This document shows positions 23,901-36,022 of a DNA stretch of 64,000 nt, one piece after another (within the stretch, counting starts at the first letter, position 1; each line of letters begins with the position of its first letter). The notes beneath the pieces were generated by a model. That model was given only the letters and a program-made list of their open reading frames with translations, was not told the origin of the DNA and did no database searches. This DNA comes from Cryptomeria japonica (lineage: Eukaryota > Streptophyta > Pinopsida > Cupressales > Cupressaceae), in the NCBI RefSeq assembly GCF_030272615.1, contig NC_081411.1:209760744-209824743 (forward strand), read 5' to 3'. Made by a program: the position numbers and the translations under genes.

Positions 23901-24406
23901 ACATTGCTCCTCCTCAATCTTCTCAACTTCCTACTAAGACTAGACAAAATCATTGTGCGCGTGAACGCCGATGAAAGCGTCATCTTAGAGCTCGTGCAGC
24001 TACTTCTCAAACTTTGCGATCCCCAAAAACACCTTCAGCTAGTATTATTCCATTTTCTCCTCAACCGAAAATTGAGCCAAAATCTCCTAAACATAAGATG
24101 CATGATGGTTTTGATCCTGTGCGAGTTAAATATCCTATTTTTATAAATCTTGATGATGATATAGATGAAAATGTTATTCATGATGAAAATGTTACTCTTC
24201 TTTCTTCTGATAGTGAATATGAATATGTTGATATTGATAACCATTTATCTAACAAATTTTCTAAAGAACTTATCCTAGCTCCTAGACAAGAACAACGTGG
24301 CTTGGAACATGAACATAGCCCTTGTTTAAATCTTGTGATAGCTCCATCTACTGTGTTGGATGTTCCTCCTCTAGCGTGTTTCCCGCCTTCCCAGAATATT
24401 GATTAG
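20990..24406 (+). pseudogene. element T gag/protease-like polyprotein, two in-frame stops
   Basis: One reading phase from ATG 20990 to 24406 (1,138 sense codons plus the final stop if the two internal stops are ignored). TAG at 21833-21835 sits before CAA CAA (originally probably CAG in a Gln run). TGA at 23972-23974 follows CGA (probably CGA before mutation). Both are single C-to-T changes. The N-terminal third is Ser/Pro/Asn-rich. A Retrotrans_gag-like domain follows from about 21900 (LQWYCSLPSYSITSFQQLAN, FIGRYKHLCAQISF). A zinc-like motif CQFHRQPRHDTEKC lies near 22730. A retropepsin-like fold follows near 23050-23350, but the catalytic D-S/T-G is D-P-F (RGVLIDPFCMVNVITEE), so it should be inactive. 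The C-terminal third is Pro/charged-rich. No polymerase domains. Confidence 0.85.
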
Positions 24407-25161
24407 CAAGATCGGGGGGTGGATGACGTGCTAGACTAGTTCATTAGCATAGCAGACTCTCTCCTCCTCTCTTGATCTCTTTTGTTACTTCTTCTATGTG
24501 TTATTTTCATTCTTCTATTTGTTGTCCTTAGTGTTGTCTGCTTGAGGACGATGCAAAGCATTGAGATCTCTTTTGGTCTCTCTCATGTTGACTTAAAAGA
24601 CACATGTGCTCCCTTCTTCTAGGTGACCTTCCTTGATTGGGGAATGAAGAACAATTATGCATACATACATATGATATACATGAATTATCATACAGCATAC
24701 TGACCCCAAGGAAAGCGAAGTCACCTCGTGCTTTGTGTTTTGTGTCTATTATCCTTGGGTTTATCTCACACTTGGGGGCTAAATCTTTGCGATAACATGC
24801 TCCTTTCTTATGTGTATCACTACCTTAAAGCAATCACCCCCGATGAGGCATGTGTGATCGCTTTAACGTAGGGGCATACACTCCGTCCATATCTCTTCAA
24901 GATTCTCAAAAATTTCTTGGCGAACTTAGCTTTGCCTTGAAAATTTTTGGTATTTTTTGCATGAATCATAGTGAGGGAAATTTACTACTGACAGTCATGG
25001 TTCTCCCTCGTGATCTTCCCTTTTACTTTGTCAATTGAAGTTATAAGATCCTTAGTCCACTGGGGGCTTGGTGTATCTTGCTTCCTTGACGTGGTGAAAG
25101 TCTTTCAATGTTGTTTCCTTGTACTTTACCGGAAGTATGGGCATACGCTTATACTCCCACT
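24407..25161 (+). other. element T 3' untranslated region
   Basis: No coding sequence recognised. It includes 'gtctgcttgaggacgatgc', a phrase resembling the 3' parts of plant Gypsy elements, and ends at the polypurine tract. Confidence 0.6.
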
Positions 25162-25176
25162 AAAGTGGGGGCTAAA
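25162..25176 (+). promoter_or_regulatory. element T polypurine tract
   Basis: AAAGTGGGGGCTAAA immediately before the 3' LTR TG: the plus-strand primer site for reverse transcription. Confidence 0.85.
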
Positions 25177-26364
25177 TGTAGCGTCCTAAAATTGTGACAC
25201 TTGCAATTTTGACTGCATTTGGATCTTCATGATGGCGGCGCAATGTTGAACCTTAATGGAGACCTCGAAACCTGTTTGCGACATCAAAAACTGCATATTT
25301 CTGCACCTTGGCCTGATCCTCCTTACACCCTGTTGTCCCTAGAGGTGGGACCATGGTGCCCAGCGCCCTGGTCCCTGGTCCTATTTTGGGCCCGGTCTCT
25401 TGTTGGGCATCGGGTCTTCAAGTTTGCAATTTGGAAAATAATGTTCCTAGGTCGGCCTAAGGTCAGAAAAATCAGTCTCCTAACCCTAATTGACAAGTAT
25501 ATAAACTACATTTCCCCTCCCATTTGGAGGAGGAAAAAGAAAAACATATGTGTGCAAGAGGCAGAAGCGATAGACAAACATTCAAACATTCAAGCATTCC
25601 TTCAAGCAATTGAGCATTCTAGGTCTCCATTCAAGGCAAGGTGTTGCATTCAAGACAAGGATTCAACCATTGAAGAAGAGATCACCTACAACATACAACA
25701 TACAACATCATTACACCTTCGCATGTAAGAATACAGACATTCTTACAACAAGGTATCAGTACTTGATTACATTACAAACACTTACATTTACAGCATTCTC
25801 ATTTCTTGGTTAATTCCAAAATTGGGGTTTGACTTGAAGGCAAACCCCTAATCCCTAACCCCCCAATCATCCTCTCTTTTCTATGTGTAGGTTGTAGGTA
25901 TGCGGCTGTAATTGAAGATTTGGAATCCTTGTGCAAAGACGAACAGATCCCCCTTCATTTTGCGGATTTTCGAGAGGACCATGTGCACTCCGGGCGCCAT
26001 CGTCCCGTCAACTTTTGCTCAAACTTGCAGGATAGCATTGTCTCAACATTTTACTACTAATTTCAGGTCCACAGCTTCATCCCATGTCCCTATCTTTGTC
26101 TATAAGTGAATGTTTCTTACTTTACGTGCACTCCTAGTTTAATCCTCCTATCTACATTCTTTACAAAAGAGGGTATCCTTGCTGTCTCAACCCTTGAAAG
26201 TCATCTAGAATTCAATCTTGCATTGTGTGGGATTGGATCTTGTGAGTTTCAACCCCTCTTTTGAATGTAAAGTCCCTCCTAAGTGAAAACCGTCAACCCT
26301 AGTGACCTCCTTTCTCTCTCCTTGGAGCGGGGGGAACACCTAGGGTTCGATTTTCCGCTTTACA
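25177..26364 (+). repeat. element T 3' LTR
   Basis: Same edges as the 5' LTR (TGTAGCGTCC...TTTACA), with one 27-base dyad (25348-25374), the TATA box at 25498 and the fourth 30-nt hairpin at 25976-26005 (GGACCATG / CATCGTCC). In that hairpin the A-T pair replaces the G-T wobble of the 5' LTR copy. Confidence 0.92.
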
Positions 26365-27186
26365 ACTATTATCAAGGGGAACGGAAGGATCATGGTTGAT
26401 CTCTTCATATATTTCATTCTCTTTCTTTGTTTCCAATCTAATGTCAACAATATCAGCAACAGGGGAAGACTACTCATTGTTACCTACCTTTGAATTAGAT
26501 ATTACACCTTCACCTTCACAATACTCTATTTCAGAAGTTGATGCAATAATATCCAAATTCTCATTTGTTTCTTCATACAAAGGATTAATAATAATATGAA
26601 GACCCTTCTCAAAAATATTGTAACAGAGCATCGTTTGATCTTCATCTGCATCTTCATCAAATGATGCATTTATATTTTCACTAAAGTTATTTCTGATCTC
26701 ACCTTCAGGTTTATCAGGAAACCAGGAATCAAAATCTAAATTGGAACATCACCCAATAATACAATCCTCACAAATCTTATCATAAAAAGCTGATGGTAGC
26801 TCATCATTTGAATTTTTATTATCACAGTCTTGCAAACTTGCATTCCAAATCTTCATACTCACTATCATATCTATCTAAAACACAAGACAACAAACCAATT
26901 TCTTGTGAGGTATTCTCCTTAGAAAAATCATTGTTGTTGTCCTTCAATAAAGTGTTTGACACCATATATGTCTCTACGTCCAATATGTCAGACACTCTCT
27001 CATTAGCCTCTTCTTCATCAATATGAGGAATAACCATTGTCTGGGACAAGTTCTCTTCACTCACATTTTTGTTCATATCATAATAATAACAAGGCTAATG
27101 TAATCAGTATGAATATAAAAGTCTTCTCATGGTCCTTTAGTTTCAGATTCATGCTTTGCTTCAAACCCTATCACCTTAGGAAAATA
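26365..27186 (-). pseudogene. element H acidic frame, upstream fragment
   Basis: Minus-strand frame of about 230 codons with scattered stops. It is rich in Glu/Asp/Asn (DEEEANERVSDILDVE, SENINASFDEDADEDQ). Its 5' side joins the gag frame across the Copia-2 insertion (codons KVYY then FPKVIG), and its 3' side joins 18511 across element T. It is probably the C-terminal part of a gag-type polyprotein; no enzyme motif is seen. Confidence 0.6.
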
Positions 27187-28655
27187 TGATAACTCAATGA
27201 TGAATAGTTAGTACCAAACTGGTACTAAGAGGGAGGGGTGAATCAGTACAGACAAAAACACTTTCCTCAAACCGGTTAGACAGTAAGCACTACAAATGAA
27301 TAGTAACACCGGTTTGAAACAGAGTACAACTGATAAAGCTAAGAATGACTGTGACAAGCATTAACCGGTTGAAACTTATCTTTTCATACAATATAATACT
27401 TCATTTCCATTTCACCCTAGTGCATGAATAGTTAATCTATCATCAAAATATATAAACAGCTAGATCATCATGATTTACCTTCACACACAAATCACTTAAA
27501 CTATCACATGAAAAACATCACACATGACACACAAATTTTTCACTTGGAAACCCAACTGGGAAAAACCACGGTGGGGATGAATACCCACAAGTTGTTTTGA
27601 AATCTTTAGAAGTCCTCTCTATTAGGAGCCTTGTCCAATTAAAGACTGATACAATAGGTTCTATTAGGAACCGATCCTGTTAGGGATCACCCGGTTAAGG
27701 GATGGCTAGAATACCTAGTTAAGAGTTAAACCCTGTTAAAGGTTACCTTGCTAGAGGATTTCAAGAACTCAATGGTTTTGAGTCACCCTGTCAAAGGATT
27801 TACAGTAAGCCGGTTAAAGCTACCCTATTAAGGGATTTCCCAACTGTTGAAGTGGTTAGAGATCAATAGGTATTACAATGATCTAGTAACAGCACTCAAT
27901 GCCAATGCAGATCCGCTTTAGCTCCTCTTCACCTTCTGCACTTAAACTCTCCAAGTATCACTTCTCTCCTCTAGTCTAGCAAGAATCACATATCTCTTCA
28001 CTTTTGCCAACAACTTCAGAAAGAAACACAACATCGACCTTATAGGAAACAAATAGGTCGGTAGGATAGACCCTGAACCCTAAAATTTTTAGGTTAAGCA
28101 ATTCAAACGGTTCAATCCTGACCATTGAGCATATTGCATTAAATGCAACCATCTTGAACCGATGTCAAGACATTCTCCATCATTTGTTCTCCACCGCTTT
28201 CATGGCGGCTAATAACCCATCACACGTTTTCCCCGTTTACAGACTTCACACATTCCTGAGGTAGATATGAACAGTCTCCTTCATGCAAGATCCTTCATGC
28301 GCACAAGACTAACATGGAAACATGATTTGTCCTTCGTTACAATGCTAACTCATCACACAAAGTCACTGGTTGAGTCACATAGGCTTGAAGCACTTCAACT
28401 GAAAACCCTGAAGTTGAGACTACCAACTGGTAGTCATACAAAGCTTCCATGTACCAGTTCCCATAACCACATGCTAGTTCACCTTGAACAAACACACCAC
28501 TTCACTTTGGCACATATACCGATTCACAATGTTATACTGATTCTCACATATACCGGTTCTTGGTAACATACTGGTTCTCTTTTCTTCGGCATATTGATAT
28601 CAATGACAACATACAATGTCATCATGTCCTCATACAATTTCACATAATGCCAACA
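27187..28655 (-). repeat. Copia-2 3' LTR
   Basis: Starts TGATAACTCAATG and ends ATGCCAACA. It shares the 'aaacccaactgggaaaaacc' block with the 5' LTR. Confidence 0.92.
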
Positions 28656-28669
28656 ATCTCCCCCTTTGG
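28656..28669 (-). promoter_or_regulatory. Copia-2 polypurine tract
   Basis: On the minus strand CCAAAGGGGGAGAT, abutting the LTR TGTTGG edge. Confidence 0.85.
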
Positions 28670-28900
28670 CATTGATGACAATATACAAAGATATCTCTCC
28701 TCTTCATATCTTCTCCCACACTTTCTGCAGATATCTTCTCTCCGCTTCACTTATTCTCCCCCTTTGACAACAATGCCAAAGTGGAGGCACAAGCTTCTCC
28801 GTTCCATTATGCTGCTCCCCCTGAGGAGTAGCATCCTTCAACACATCAATCCTGAAAAAATTTGACTATGCAATACCTGACTGATGTGGAGCATATACCT

Positions 28901-30453
28901 TTAGTTCACCTCCTGAAGGGGCAACACCCCTAATTCACCTCTTAAGTACATAAATGTAGCCTTTGGGAGAGGTTTGCTGAATATGTCTGCTAACTGCTCC
29001 TTACGGGAAACATGTTTCAGCACAATCTCTTTGTTCTGAACCTTTTCCCTCAGGAAATGATACTTAAGCTCAAAGTGCTTGGTTCTAGAATGTAAAACCG
29101 GATTCTTGGAGATATTAATTGCACTAGTATTGTCACAAAATATACTTACCAGTTCATATACAAGAACTTTGAAGCCATTTAATACATGCTTCATCCAAAT
29201 TGTCTAAGTGCAGTTCATGAAAGTTGCAACATACTCTGCTTCTGATGTAGACTGAGAGATACAACTCTGCTTCTTACTCATCCATGAGACTAGTCTACCA
29301 CCAAGAAAGAATACACCACCGGTTGTGCTCTTTCGGTCATCCACATTTCCTGCCCAATCAGCATCTGTGAATACTTTCAAGTTGAAATCCTTGCTATATG
29401 GATACTACAATCCATAATCAATAGTTCCCTTTAGATACCTAAGAATCCGCTTGACTACAACCAAGTGGGATTCTCTTGGCCTTTTTTGGAACCTTGCAGT
29501 AATGCGAACTCCATGTGCAATATTTGGTCTGCTATGCACTACATAACACAGCTTACCAATCATTGATCGGTATTCCTTCTCATTAACCAATGTTGACTCA
29601 TCCTCTTTGGATAGTTTACAACCGGTCACCATCGATGTACCAACCGATTTTCTAACTTCCATGCCAAAGGTCTTCAACACCTCTTTGACATACTTGGATT
29701 GAGTGATAAAAATTTCCATCTTTCATCTGCTGAATCTGCAGTCCAATGAAGAACTTAATCTCCCCTATGAGTGACATCTCAAACTCTTTATTTATCTCAT
29801 CTGAAAAACTCATGACTCATCTTGTCATCTCCACCAAAGATAATGTCATCAACAAATACCTCATAGATCAGGATCTAATCTTCTTCAGATTTCACGTAGA
29901 TATTGCTATCTTCGCTTGTTCTCTCAAATCCAATCTTCACAAGATGGTAGTGTAGGCGTTCATACCATGCTTTAGGTGCCTGCTTTAGACCATATAAGGC
30001 TTTATGTAGCCTACACACTATGTCACTATCTTCAGATAGGGAAAACCCATCTAGTTGCTCTATATACACCTCCTCTTCAAGTACACCATTTAGGAATGTA
30101 GATTTTACATCCATTTGATATACTTTGAATCCTTTAAAAGCTCCATATGCAAGAAGCATACGAGCTCCTTCCAATCTGGCTACTGGAGCAAAGGTTTTTC
30201 CATAGTCTTCTCCTTCTTCTTGGGCATATCCTTTACACACCAGTCTGGCTTTGTTTCTAATCATTGTGCCATCCTCATTCAGCTTATTTTTGAGAACCCA
30301 TTTGGTACCTATGACATTTTTATTGTCTGGTCTGGGTACCAAAGACCATGTACCATTTCTCTCTATCTGGTCAAGTTCCTCTTCCATTGCCTTGATCCAG
30401 TCTTCATCTTTATGTGCCTCTTTGAATGATTTAGGCTCAAATTTAGAGATCAT
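28901..30453 (-). pseudogene. Copia-2 reverse transcriptase and RNase H
   Basis: Minus-strand frames in order. 30453-29875 is the RT N-terminal half ([78 protein letters not shown]). 29719-29405 is the connection (YVKEVLKTFGME, MIGKLCYVVHSRPNIAHGV). 29194-28901 is the RNase H end (FCDNTSAINISKNPVLHSR, HVSRKEQLADIFSKPLP). These are hallmark Ty1/Copia motifs. Stops and shifts separate the pieces, including around the YVDD region near 29830, so it is not functional. Confidence 0.92.
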
Positions 30454-30861
30454 ACATGATTTTCCTCTGACCTTTCTTCTTGTAAGGATTCCTACATCCT
30501 TATCTCCTATGATCTGTTTAGGATCATGATTCAGCTTGACATACCAAGGAATGGTCTTAACTGATTCCTCTTTCCTTTCTTCTTCATCCTCATCTCCTTC
30601 AGTATCAGCATCTACATCTACTGATGTAGGAATACTGTTACTAGTACTTGGTTGACTGGCAACTGGTTCCCAAAAGGTTACAACTAGTTAATTTACCGCT
30701 TGCTCATTGCTGGTTTCCTTAGCTTTCTTAGAGGTTTAATCAACTCTCACATTGATGCTTTCCATAATTATTTGAGTCCTATTATTAAAACACTTGAGAG
30801 CTTTGCTCTTGGTGGAATACCTTAGGAATATTCCCTCATCACATTTCACATCCAATTTGCT

Positions 30862-31641
30862 CTAGTGTTCGCTCCTCTTGATGTAACATTTGCTACCAAA
30901 CACTCTAAAGTAGCTAACCATAGGTGTCTTACTAGTCCAATACTCATAAGGAGTTTTATCCTTACCTTTCTTGATGAGTACCCGGTTCATTGTGTAGACT
31001 GCAGTGCTCACCACTTCTCTCCAAAAGGTGTGAGCAACCTTTCCTTGGATCAGCATTGTTCTTGCTACTTCAACCACAGTCCGGTTATTCCTCTCTGCTA
31101 GGCCATTTTGTTGTGGAGTCTGGGGGGCAGATAGTTGCCTCTCAATGCCATGTTCTTGACAGTACTTTTTGAATTCACTAGAAGTGAATTCCCCTCCTTG
31201 ATCAGTTCTAAGGCACTTGATCCTTTTACCGCTTTCCTTCTCCACTAATGCTCTGAAAGCTTTAAACTTTCCAAAAGCTTTAGACTTATATTTCAACAAT
31301 GTGACCCACATCATTCTTGAGCAGTCATCAGTGAGAATCATGAAGTACCTATCACCCTGCACACTCCTAGTTTTCATAGGACCACACAAATCAGTATGCA
31401 CAAGATCAAGTAAATTGTCTGCTATGAAAGATTTACCTTTAAAATTTGAGGAAGACATTTTCCCTAGTTGACACTCTCTGCACAAGGTATTTTCCGGTTT
31501 TCTCAGCACCGCCAACCCTCTAACTGCCTTGATCTTACTGGCCTTCACAATGTTATCAAAGTTTACATGGTAGAGTCTCCTATGCCATATCCAGCTATCA
31601 TCAAAGTTGGCCATGAGACATGTACTGATATTCGCATTCAA
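30862..31641 (-). pseudogene. Copia-2 integrase
   Basis: Frame of 259 codons with the gag-pre-integrase zinc motif (WHRRLYHVNF, CRECQLGKMSS) and the rve core: DLVHTDLCGPM (first Asp), FMILTDDCSRM, CLRTDQGGEFTS (second Asp), then AERNNRTVVEVARTML. The catalytic D-D-E positions look retained in this piece, but it is cut from the RT by stops at 30854 and further upstream. Preceded near 31900 by a degenerate protease with the sequence for WIIDSG. Confidence 0.92.
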
Positions 31642-32089
31642 CTAAAATAGGTTACCTTTGGTCTGCATGTCGATGGCCACCAATTCACCATTCTTTCCTT
31701 TGATTCTACACACTCCATTCATGAATTCCAGAGTGAGACCACTATCATTTAGCTGGGCAACACTCAGAAGGTTGTGTCTGAGACCATCAACCCAATACAC
31801 ATTGTCAGCACTACTCTTTCCATTCAGAGAGATGGACCAAAGCGAACCACACCACCATCATACTCTTCCAAGGATAGAAACTTGCTCTGGTCACTAGTCA
31901 TATGGTGAGCTCAACCACTGTCAATAATCCACTCATTGGAATTATCAAAGTGGGAGACAAGAGCCTTCTTGTCTGACACATCTTCCTTGATAGCAACAAA
32001 CACAATATCTTCATTTTCTTCATCTTCTGATTCCTCATCTATGACACCTTCATCAACTACCACAAAATAGTTTCTCCGGTTTCCTCTTT

Positions 32090-33022
32090 TGAATTTCTTG
32101 AACCTTTCTGGTTTTTCCTTGTTGTCACCATTAGGACAATTTATAGCAATATGTCTCCATCTGGTTACAAGAAAAACATTTCAAAGGGAGTTTACCTCTG
32201 TATTTATTGGTTCCTTTGGAAGTTTCCTGGCAAAAAGAGCTTCAAATTCCATCAGAATCTCCTCATCATCAATTTCTCTACTCTGTCTTGGTTCACCACT
32301 AGTGCTTGCTTCTTTTCCTTTTCTGGATGGTACAACAGAAGCTTTAAAAGTTGATTCAGTCTATTGAACACTGCCATCAAAACTATTTAGTTCATAGGTT
32401 GTCAACTTTGCTATGATGGAGTCTAGGGATACCTTAGTCTTGTCTATTGATCTCAACTCCTGAATAGAAGCAACCCTTATTGCATAGACCGGTAATAAGG
32501 ATCTCAGAACTTTGCTTACCATAGTGGAATCTTCCATTTTACCACCTGCACTCTTGATATCTCCGACAATAGTTTTGATTCTTATACCATACTATTGAAT
32601 GGTCTCACCTTCAACCATCCACATGTCTTCAAACTTCCCTCTAGATTTTCTTCCTTAGCTTGTTTTACATGCTCATCACCACCATAAATATTTTCAAGAG
32701 TATCCCATACTTCTTTGGGATTTACTTTATCTTGGACATCATTAAACTCAATGTCAGATAGACTAATAATTAGGGCTTCTATGACTTGCCCATTCTCCTA
32801 TATTTCTCTCTTTTGATCATCGGTGAGAGTACCGGTAGGAGCAACATAAGCATTCTCAACATAGCTCCAGTGTTGAGCACCCATGCTTCTGATGTATAAA
32901 TTCATTCTATCTTTCCATATATTGAAATTAACTCTGTTGAACTTTGGACCTTCCCTCTTCATCATTAGACTGAGATCTTTTCCTCAAGCGGTTAAGCTTA
33001 TAACACAGAGGACCTCGGGGAT
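32090..33022 (-). pseudogene. Copia-2 gag remnant
   Basis: Minus-strand translation from about 32970 gives a UBN2-type gag (FNRVNFNIWKDRMNLYIRSM, ALIISLSDIEFNDVQDKV, VWDTLENIYGGDEHVKQAK) with several stops, followed by a Lys-rich region and a decayed zinc-knuckle region near 32150. Confidence 0.75.
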
Positions 33023-33034
33023 GCTCTGATACCA
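33023..33034 (-). promoter_or_regulatory. Copia-2 primer-binding site
   Basis: TGGTATCAGAGC on the minus strand, a full 12-base match to plant initiator-Met tRNA, two bases from the LTR. Confidence 0.92.
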
Positions 33035-33036
33035 AT

Positions 33037-34541
33037 TAATAACTCAATGATGAATAGTTAGTACCAAACCAGTACTGAGAGGGGGGGGTGAATCAGTACA
33101 AACAAAAACACTTTCCTCAAACTGGTTAGACAGTAAACACTGCAAATGAACACTAACACCGGTCTAAAATAGAGTACAACTAGTAAAGCTAAGAATGACT
33201 GTGACAAGCATTAACCGGTTGACAATTATCTTTTCATACAATCTAATAATTCATTTCCATTTCACCCTAGTGCATGAATAGGTAATCTATCATCAAAATA
33301 TATAAACAGCTAAATCAACATGATTTACCTTCAAACACAAATCACTTAAACCATCACATAAAAAACATCACACATGACACACAGTTTTTTCACGTGGAAA
33401 CCCAACTGGGAAAAACTATGGTGGGGATGAATACCCACAAGTTGTTTTGAACTCTTTAGAAGTCCACTCTGTTAGGAGCCTTGTCTAGTTAAAGACTGAT
33501 ACAATAGGTTTTGTTAGGAACTGATCCTGTTAGGGATCACCCCGTTAAGGGATGGCTAGATTACCTAGTTAAGGGTTAAACCCTGTTAAAGGTTACCATG
33601 TTAGAGGATTTCGAGAACTCAATGGTTTTGAGTCACCCTGTTAAAGGATTTACAATAAGCTGGTTAAAGCTACCTTATTAAGGGATTTCCCAACTATTGA
33701 AGTGGTTAGAGATCAATAGGTATTACAATGAATTGGTAACAACACTCAACGCCAATGCAGATCTACTTTATCTCCTCTTCACCTTCTGCACTTACACTCT
33801 GTAGGTATCACTTCTCTCCTCTGGTCTGGCAAGAATCACGTATCTCTTTACTTGGATACACAAACATAACTTTTGCCAACAACTTCAAAAAGAAACACAA
33901 CATCGACCTTATAGGAAGCAGATAGGTTGGTAGCATAAACCCTGAACCCTAAAATTTTTAGGTTAAGCAATTCAAATGGTTCAATCGTGACCATTCAGCA
34001 TATTTCATTAAATGCCACCATCTTGAACTGATCTCAAGACATTCTCCATCATTTGTTTTCCATCGCTTTCATGGCAGTTGATAACCCATCATGTGTTTTC
34101 ACTGTTTACAGACTTTGCACATTCCCGAGGTAGATAGGAACAATATCCTTCATGCAAGATCCTTCACGCATTTAAGAGTGACGTGGCAACACAATCTGTT
34201 CTTTGTTACAATGCTAACTCATCAGATAAAGTCACCGATTGAGTCACACTGGCTTGAAGCACTTCAACCGGAAACCCTGAAGTTGAGACTACCAACCGGT
34301 AGTCATACAAAGCTTCCATGTATTGGTTCCCATAACCACATGCCGGTTCACCTTGAACAAACACACCGCTTCACTTTGGCACATATACCAGTTCACAATG
34401 TTATACCGATTCTCACATATACCAGTTCTTGGTAACATACGGTTCTTGGTAACATACTGTTTCTCTTTTCTTCTGTATATTGACATCAATGACAACATCC
34501 AATGTCATCATGTCCTCAAACTGGTTCACATAATGCCAACA
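33037..34541 (-). repeat. Copia-2 5' LTR
   Basis: TAATAACTCAATG...ATGCCAACA. It contains a local 19-base tandem copy ('ggttcttggtaacatac' twice near 34425-34460) that is absent from the 3' LTR. Confidence 0.92.
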
Positions 34542-35233
34542 TAATATACCTTTGCAGATAGGTATCCCCTAGGGATTCTATATTTCAAATTGTTTTCAAT
34601 CTCCATTACTATCCTATAAGCCTGATGTAAGGTTTTAGGATCCTTATCTCCTAGAAAATAACTCTCTTCCTCTTCAAATGCAGCCAAATAAACAACTAGG
34701 CATACTGCATCATCTGATTTATAACTGCTAGGAATGTTATCCAATGCCCTAGCAAACCTAAGATTAAAAACAAGTACTAACTCATCTTCTTCTTTCTGAA
34801 TGTCCATGAATGTTTTCATAACAAAGCTCAGATCAATTCTTTCACCAAATTGTTCCATAAATGCCAATTTCAACTCATCCCATGATGAGATAGAACATAC
34901 TGGCATGTAAGAGAACTAGTCTCTGGCATTTTTTTTCAAAGACTGAACAAATAACTTCATGAAAATATCTTTCTGATTTATTTCAAAATCTTCCATTAAT
35001 TCATAAAACTCCTGCAAATGTTGTCATGCCTATTCTGACTTCTTCCCATTAAATCTTGGTAATTGTTCCCTAATGCCTACAAGAAAAGGATTTGGGAAAC
35101 CTTGGATACCATCACAATTTAATGATTTATGCCTTTCCCTAAAGAAAGATCTATGATGACTTGGCATAGATTGCACATTTGTTTTTGACATTTCATAAGG
35201 AAATGCTGACATATGATACATATTTTCATTCAT
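34542..35233 (-). pseudogene. element H gag
   Basis: The minus-strand frame starts near 35233 (MNENMYHMSAFPYEMSK...), then GIREQLPRFNGKKSE, then after stops HLQEFYELMEDFEINQKDIF. The Retrotrans_gag core is 34906-34542 (SISSWDELKLAFMEQFGERI, FMDIQKEEDELVLVFNLRFA). One stop replaces the expected Trp of a DWF motif just before 34906. The frame is interrupted by Copia-2 at 34542 and resumes at 27186. Typical Ty3/Gypsy gag. Confidence 0.85.
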
Positions 35234-36000
35234 TCCCTTATTTATTTTGCTTCTCTTGAACTATTTCATTATGAGCCTCAAAACATACTCCATCTAATCT
35301 TATACAAAAAGATGAAAACCAAATCACAGGAGCATGTGAAATAATCACTACCATTCCCTTCCTTAGTGCTTCCTTCACTATTTAGGGAACACATTTTTTG
35401 ACAAATTTGATGAAAATACACTCGACTCATGAAAATCTAAATACATGGAAATGCTGGAAATGTTGATGCCTTCTTCAACATGGGTTTTCCAAAATCACCT
35501 TCACTCCTTCAAATCTTTAACACCGATCTTTTGACAGAGTTGCCACCTCCTTGTAGAGGACCAATACTCAAACAGCTAAAATTCCTTCATAGATCAGATT
35601 TGTTTCAACACAGAACTACTACATTTCCTTAACATCAAAAGACGTTACTGATTCTATCCTCAACTTGTCAGGGTACTTCATCATAAGAGCTCAAATCTAC
35701 TTCATCCTTCCTACATATTTCTTGGTTCTTTTTCAAGCAAACACACACTGGTGCATAGATCTCAGAGTCTTAGAGTCGCCACTCACAATCATGAGGTATT
35801 ACATATAATCTTGAAAAACTGATAGATCTGGACTGAACTCTTTATAGAATGAGAACTACAACATATTTCTCAACAACATTTGTGAGAATTCACTCAAACC
35901 AACAAGGGACAGATTAAGATTCTTCTTCACTCTGTGGGCAAAATCTCGACTATATATTAAGAAATTTTTCTAACCAGAGATTCTCTACAATTCCTTTCAT
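35234..36000. other. element H leader
   Basis: No coding sequence recognised between the gag and the primer-binding-like site. Confidence 0.5.
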
Positions 36001-36017
36001 CCCCAACAGAGTCGCCA
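36001..36017 (-). promoter_or_regulatory. primer-binding-like site of element H
   Basis: On the minus strand TGGCGACTCTGTTGGGG, a form common just inside plant Gypsy 5' LTRs. The LTR edge is at 36023. The donor tRNA was not assigned. Confidence 0.75.
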
Positions 36018-36022
36018 ATTTT

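Larger units (their letters stand above)
18512..26364 (+). mobile_element. element T: LTR retrotransposon without pol (gag-only type)
   Basis: Both LTRs are present (18512-19775 and 25177-26364), flanked by a near-perfect 5-bp target duplication (GCTAT at 18507-18511, ACTAT at 26365-26369). The internal region has a long leader (19776-20989), one long gag/protease-like frame broken by two stops (20990-24406), a 3' untranslated part and a polypurine tract. No reverse transcriptase, RNase H or integrase sequence was found, so it would need enzymes from a partner element. It sits in the acidic frame of element H in opposite orientation. Confidence 0.88.
27187..34541 (-). mobile_element. Copia-2, complete but inactive
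   Basis: Minus-strand Ty1/Copia element with 3' LTR 27187-28655, polypurine tract 28656-28669, pol 28901-31641, gag region about 32090-33000, primer-binding site 33023-33034 and 5' LTR 33037-34541. Flanks AAATA (27182-27186) and TAATA (34542-34546) fit a 5-bp target duplication with one change. The order protease-integrase-RT-RNase H is Copia-type. Several stops and frameshifts disable it. It is inserted in the gag of element H in the same orientation. Confidence 0.92.
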
